A DNA stretch of 64,000 nt, from contig JBCCBB010000005.1 of assembly GCA_039814545.1 (NCBI GenBank), positions 5,419-69,418 on the forward strand. The letters are read 5' to 3'. Source of the DNA: CALBPI01 sp039814545 (lineage in GTDB: Bacteria > Pseudomonadota > Gammaproteobacteria > Steroidobacterales > Woeseiaceae). Below, piece after piece: positions 61,222 through 64,000 of the stretch (the stretch's first letter is position 1; each line of letters starts with the position of its first letter). The notes beneath the pieces are model-generated. The model searched no databases. It was not told the origin of the DNA and saw only the letters and a list, made by a program, of their open reading frames with translations. Position numbers and translations under genes: made by a program.

Positions 61222-62628
61222 ATGTTCACGCGTGTCGCGCTCCTACTTCTACTTCTTGCCATGGGCGGCTGTACGTTGACGCCGTCACCTGACGCGCCGG
61301 AACTCGTGACCCGGATTACGTCGCTGCCGAGCTTCGACTCGGGGTCGTCCGAAGCATCAGTTGCGCCTGATCCTGCTGGCTGGTGGCGACAGATTGGCGG
61401 TGACGAGCTCGAAACGTTAGTGACGGTATTGCTCGACGGCAGCCTCGTGCTCAGCGAAGCACGGCTGCAACGCGAGCAGGCTGCCGAACGCGCCGTGCAA
61501 GCCGGGGCGCAGCGTCGACCATCGGTGGGCTACGCCGCGGACCGGCAGCGGCTGCGCAACCCGGACCCGACCGGAAGCTACTCGTGGGCCGACAGTCACT
61601 CAGCCGGCTTTACGCTCAACTATGAACTGGATGTCTTCGGTGCACTTCGCAACAGCGTGCGTGCAGCAGCGCTCAGCGCGGAAGCGGCTGCACTGTCTTA
61701 CGAGGCTACAGAACAACTTGAGATCGCGCGCCTCTCACGCCAATGGGTGGCCGCGGTAACCCTGCAGGAACGGCTAGCGCTGGCCCGCGCCACCGCTGCG
61801 AGTTTCCGTTCGACCCTGGAGCTCACGGAGCAACGCTACCGGCTGGGCTCCCAGGGAGTCTCTGCGAGCGATGTCCTCATCGCGCGGCAGAACCTTGAGT
61901 CGGCGCGAGTCGACATTCCCGACCTTGAAGGGCAACTGCGCAGCCAACTGCTGCTCATCGATGAGCAGCTCGCGCGCATTCCGGGAACCACGGCACGTGA
62001 GTTCACCGGAATTGCAGGCACACCGACCGCGACGATGGCCGTGGGATACCCCGCGGCGTTGATGGCGCAGCGCCCGGATGTCGCCGCCGCTGCATTGCGC
62101 TACCGCGCTGCACTCGAGGACATCGGTGCAGCACGCGCGAACCTGTACCCGGCGCTATCACTAACCGGTGCGCTCACGTTTCAGGGCGAACGGCCCGGAG
62201 ATTTCTCTTGGGACAACTACCTCTCGTCGTTGACCCAATCGATCACGGGCCCCGTGTTCCAGGGTGGCCGCTTGCGCGCCCAGGTGCGTCTCGAGCGAGC
62301 CGAAGCAGAGGAGTTGGCAGCGAGCTTTGCGCGTGCAGCCTTGGCGGCACTGACCGACGTCGAGATCGCGCTGACCGAGCGCGACGCCAGATTGACCCAG
62401 CAAGCCTTGGCGCAGGCCGCGGTGCAGACCGCGACACAATCCAATCGTGTCGTGTCTACGCGCTACCGCCAGGGTCTGAGTTCGCTACTGGCCGTACTCG
62501 AGACCCAACGTAGCCTCAACTCCGCCCAGCTCAACCTGATTCTTACGGAGCAGGCGCTACGTAATGCATCGATTGACCTCTACCTAAGCCTGGGTGGGGA
62601 CTGGTTCCCCACGGGGGCAGCGCGATGA
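61222..62628 (+). CDS. RND efflux outer-membrane channel (NodT/OprM-type lipoprotein)
   Basis: 468 residues from ATG 61222. The lipobox is AMGGC. Two TolC-type repeats are visible: the first with WWRQIGGDELETLV, the second with AAALRYRAALEDIGAARANLYPALSLTGALTF, each with long heptad coiled-coil stretches. The protein is the exit duct of a tripartite pump with the next two genes. Its stop overlaps the start of the adaptor gene (ATGA). Confidence 0.93.
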   Translation: MFTRVALLLLLLAMGGCTLTPSPDAPELVTRITSLPSFDSGSSEASVAPDPAGWWRQIGGDELETLVTVLLDGSLVLSEARLQREQAAERAVQAGAQRRPSVGYAADRQRLRNPDPTGSYSWADSHSAGFTLNYELDVFGALRNSVRAAALSAEAAALSYEATEQLEIARLSRQWVAAVTLQERLALARATAASFRSTLELTEQRYRLGSQGVSASDVLIARQNLESARVDIPDLEGQLRSQLLLIDEQLARIPGTTAREFTGIAGTPTATMAVGYPAALMAQRPDVAAAALRYRAALEDIGAARANLYPALSLTGALTFQGERPGDFSWDNYLSSLTQSITGPVFQGGRLRAQVRLERAEAEELAASFARAALAALTDVEIALTERDARLTQQALAQAAVQTATQSNRVVSTRYRQGLSSLLAVLETQRSLNSAQLNLILTEQALRNASIDLYLSLGGDWFPTGAAR

Positions 62629-63791
62629 CTGCAAACGACAACCCGCATACCCACGCGCTGCGTGGCTACCTTCAGGTCCTTCTGGTCGTGGGTGTGCTCG
62701 CCGCCGGGGTCATCGCCAACGGTCTGCTCAAACGCAATGACCAGGAATCGCCATTGCGCGCAACGGCCTCCGCGACGCCACAGGTTGCTGTGGTCTGGCC
62801 CGAAGTGCGCGATCTGCCGATTCGTATCGAAGAGGTGGGTACGGTGCAAGCCCGCAACAGCATCCAGCTAAGTCCCCTGGTCAGCGGACGTGTGGTCGCC
62901 GTGTCGCCGAATCTCGCCGCGGGCGGCTATTTCGCCGCCGGCGAAGTGCTGTTTAGACTGGACCCGGCGGACTACCAGGCCAACGTCAATCGTGCGCTGG
63001 CCGAGCAGGCGGCCGCGCGCGCGGATTTGAGCTTCGAGCGCGCCGAAGCCGAAATCGCGCGCAATGAATGGTCGCTGGTCTATCCCGGCGAATCGGTACC
63101 GGATCTCGTGGCTCGTCTGCCACAGATTCGTCGCGCAGAAGCCGCGCTGCAGTCCGCCAACGCGGCGCTGGCCGACGCCGAAATCAAGCTCTCGCGCGTC
63201 GCCTTCTCGTTGCCTTTCAGCGGTCGCATGCAGTCGACCACGATTGAGATCGGACAGAACCTGATCGCCGGGCAGTCCTATGGCCGCGCGTACAATGGCG
63301 CAGACATCGAGGTTTATGTGCCCGTCACGACCACGGTGCTCGCGCAGCTCGAGCCGGTGCTCGATCGTCAGGCAACGGTATCCGCAAGGGCCGGGGGCGG
63401 CCGGGCCCAGCGACAGTTCCGCGCCCACGTCGTGCGCGCCGACGCCGAGCTGAATACGCAGACGCGGCTCGGTGGGCTGGCCCTGCGTTTCGATACCACC
63501 GTGCCCTTGCTGCCCGGCGCATTCGTCGATGTGGTGCTGTACGGTCCGATCATCGAATCCGCGCACCTCGTACCTGAGGATGCCCTGTCCGCGCATCGTG
63601 AAGTTTGGGTCGTCGAGGGCGATCAACTCGCGCGACGCGCACCGGACATCCTGCACAGCGATGACGGCTTTGTCGTGACCGCACCGTTCGACTTCGCGGA
63701 CGGTGTGGTGCTCTCGCCGCTGCGCAATCCTCGAGCGGGCGATGCCGTGCGCGTTGTGTCAAAGCCCGAAAGCGCGGCAGGCGCTCCGTGA
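62625..63791 (+). CDS. RND efflux periplasmic adaptor (membrane fusion protein)
   Basis: 388 residues from ATG 62625. A single membrane segment at about 13-31 (LQVLLVVGVLAAGVIA), then a lipoyl-like half with GTVQARNSIQLSPLVSGRVV, a helical hairpin (EQAAARADLSFERAEAEIARNE), and the return strand VAFSLPFSGRMQSTTIEIGQ. It links the RND pump to the outer channel. Its stop overlaps the start of the pump gene (GTGA). Confidence 0.94.
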   Translation: MTANDNPHTHALRGYLQVLLVVGVLAAGVIANGLLKRNDQESPLRATASATPQVAVVWPEVRDLPIRIEEVGTVQARNSIQLSPLVSGRVVAVSPNLAAGGYFAAGEVLFRLDPADYQANVNRALAEQAAARADLSFERAEAEIARNEWSLVYPGESVPDLVARLPQIRRAEAALQSANAALADAEIKLSRVAFSLPFSGRMQSTTIEIGQNLIAGQSYGRAYNGADIEVYVPVTTTVLAQLEPVLDRQATVSARAGGGRAQRQFRAHVVRADAELNTQTRLGGLALRFDTTVPLLPGAFVDVVLYGPIIESAHLVPEDALSAHREVWVVEGDQLARRAPDILHSDDGFVVTAPFDFADGVVLSPLRNPRAGDAVRVVSKPESAAGAP

Positions 63792-64000
63792 ACCGCCTGA
63801 TCGCATGGTTCGCGAGTAACGCCGTGGCCGCCAATCTGCTCATGGCCTTCCTGCTCGTAGGCGGACTGGCCTTCATCAATAAGACCAACGCAGAGATCCT
63901 GCCTCAGATTGACCCTCGAATCGTCACGGTGCAGGTAAGTTATCCCGGGGCGACGCCCGAAGACGTGGAGATGGCCATCACGCGTCGCGTCGAGGAAGCC
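63788..64000 (+). CDS. RND family efflux permease, N-terminal fragment (partial)
   Basis: 71 residues from GTG 63788 to the window end. MNRLIAWFASNAVAANLLMAFLLVGGLAFINKTNAEILPQIDPRIVTVQVSYPGATPEDVEMAITRRVEEA shows the first membrane helix and the start of the first porter subdomain (YPGATPEDVE is an RND hallmark). The rest is outside. It completes a tripartite pump with the two upstream genes. Confidence 0.93.
   Translation, partial: MNRLIAWFASNAVAANLLMAFLLVGGLAFINKTNAEILPQIDPRIVTVQVSYPGATPEDVEMAITRRVEEA

Noticed and set aside
1..64000. Mobile island, prophage or defence system
   Set aside because: No integrase, transposase, tRNA junction, phage structural gene, CRISPR or restriction gene was found, and base composition and gene density look even throughout.

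Overview
The window is an ordinary-looking, densely packed chromosomal segment of a GC-rich bacterium. Gene content points to a gammaproteobacterium: a DUF3379-type anti-sigma protein beside an ECF sigma factor, oligopeptidase A of the PrlC type, a YajQ protein, a TfpX/TfpZ protein, an unfused trpEGDCFBA operon, and NodT/HlyD/RND export genes. The exact family cannot be fixed from sequence reading alone. I see no prophage, insertion sequence, CRISPR array, tRNA or rRNA. No gene-free stretch exceeds 300 bases.

Layout. 1-5311: end of a probable PPK2-type kinase, the sigma/anti-sigma pair, hemB, aroE, and a four-repeat DUF4397 lipoprotein followed by a clear terminator. 5317-9908: glutathione reductase, oligopeptidase A and an HD-domain protein. 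9913-17406: panD, a DUF2007 protein and a complete tryptophan operon read leftwards. The trp operon begins with a strong promoter, a leader peptide carrying three consecutive Trp codons, and an attenuator. 17421-30785: two SLC13-type permeases, an ABC exporter, a TlpA-like lipoprotein, YajQ, PEP carboxylase, an MFS protein, a DUF547 protein, a GNAT acetyltransferase and a DUF393 protein. 30782-40666: an orphan TfpX/TfpZ protein, an esterase-like hydrolase, a sulfurtransferase, a hybrid histidine kinase, a YbjQ / membrane-YbjQ / M48 protease trio, a double GST-N protein and a divergent pair of paralogous phosphoribosyltransferases.

40663-59034 is the most coherent metabolic block. The left arm reads leftwards: nucleoside hydrolase, then ureD-A-B-C-E-F, a CpcT/CpeT-like gene, a membrane-anchored gene, ureG and a phytanoyl-CoA-dioxygenase-like gene. 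The right arm reads rightwards: MFS transporter, 2OG-Fe(II) oxygenase, ribokinase, hydroxyisourate hydrolase, xanthine dehydrogenase (xdhA, xdhB, xdhC) and the membrane urate hydroxylase PuuD. Together these could import a nucleoside, split it, phosphorylate the ribose, oxidise the purine through xanthine and urate to hydroxyisourate, and finally hydrolyse urea to ammonia. The steps from OHCU to urea are not encoded here. 59048-64000: a small barrel protein, a GST, an outer-membrane protein and the start of an RND efflux operon that runs off the window.

Most notable: (i) a trp attenuator whose leader ATG lies only 6 bases after the -10 box, implying a leaderless leader-peptide mRNA; (ii) a bipartite palindromic repeat present both between the nucleoside hydrolase and ureD and, in frame, inside xdhC; (iii) two unrelated genes embedded between ureF and ureG; (iv) an uncharacterised 2OG oxygenase inside the nucleoside/purine operon; (v) a near-perfect 75-residue duplication in the anti-sigma protein; (vi) the YbjQ-YbjQ-M48 trio.
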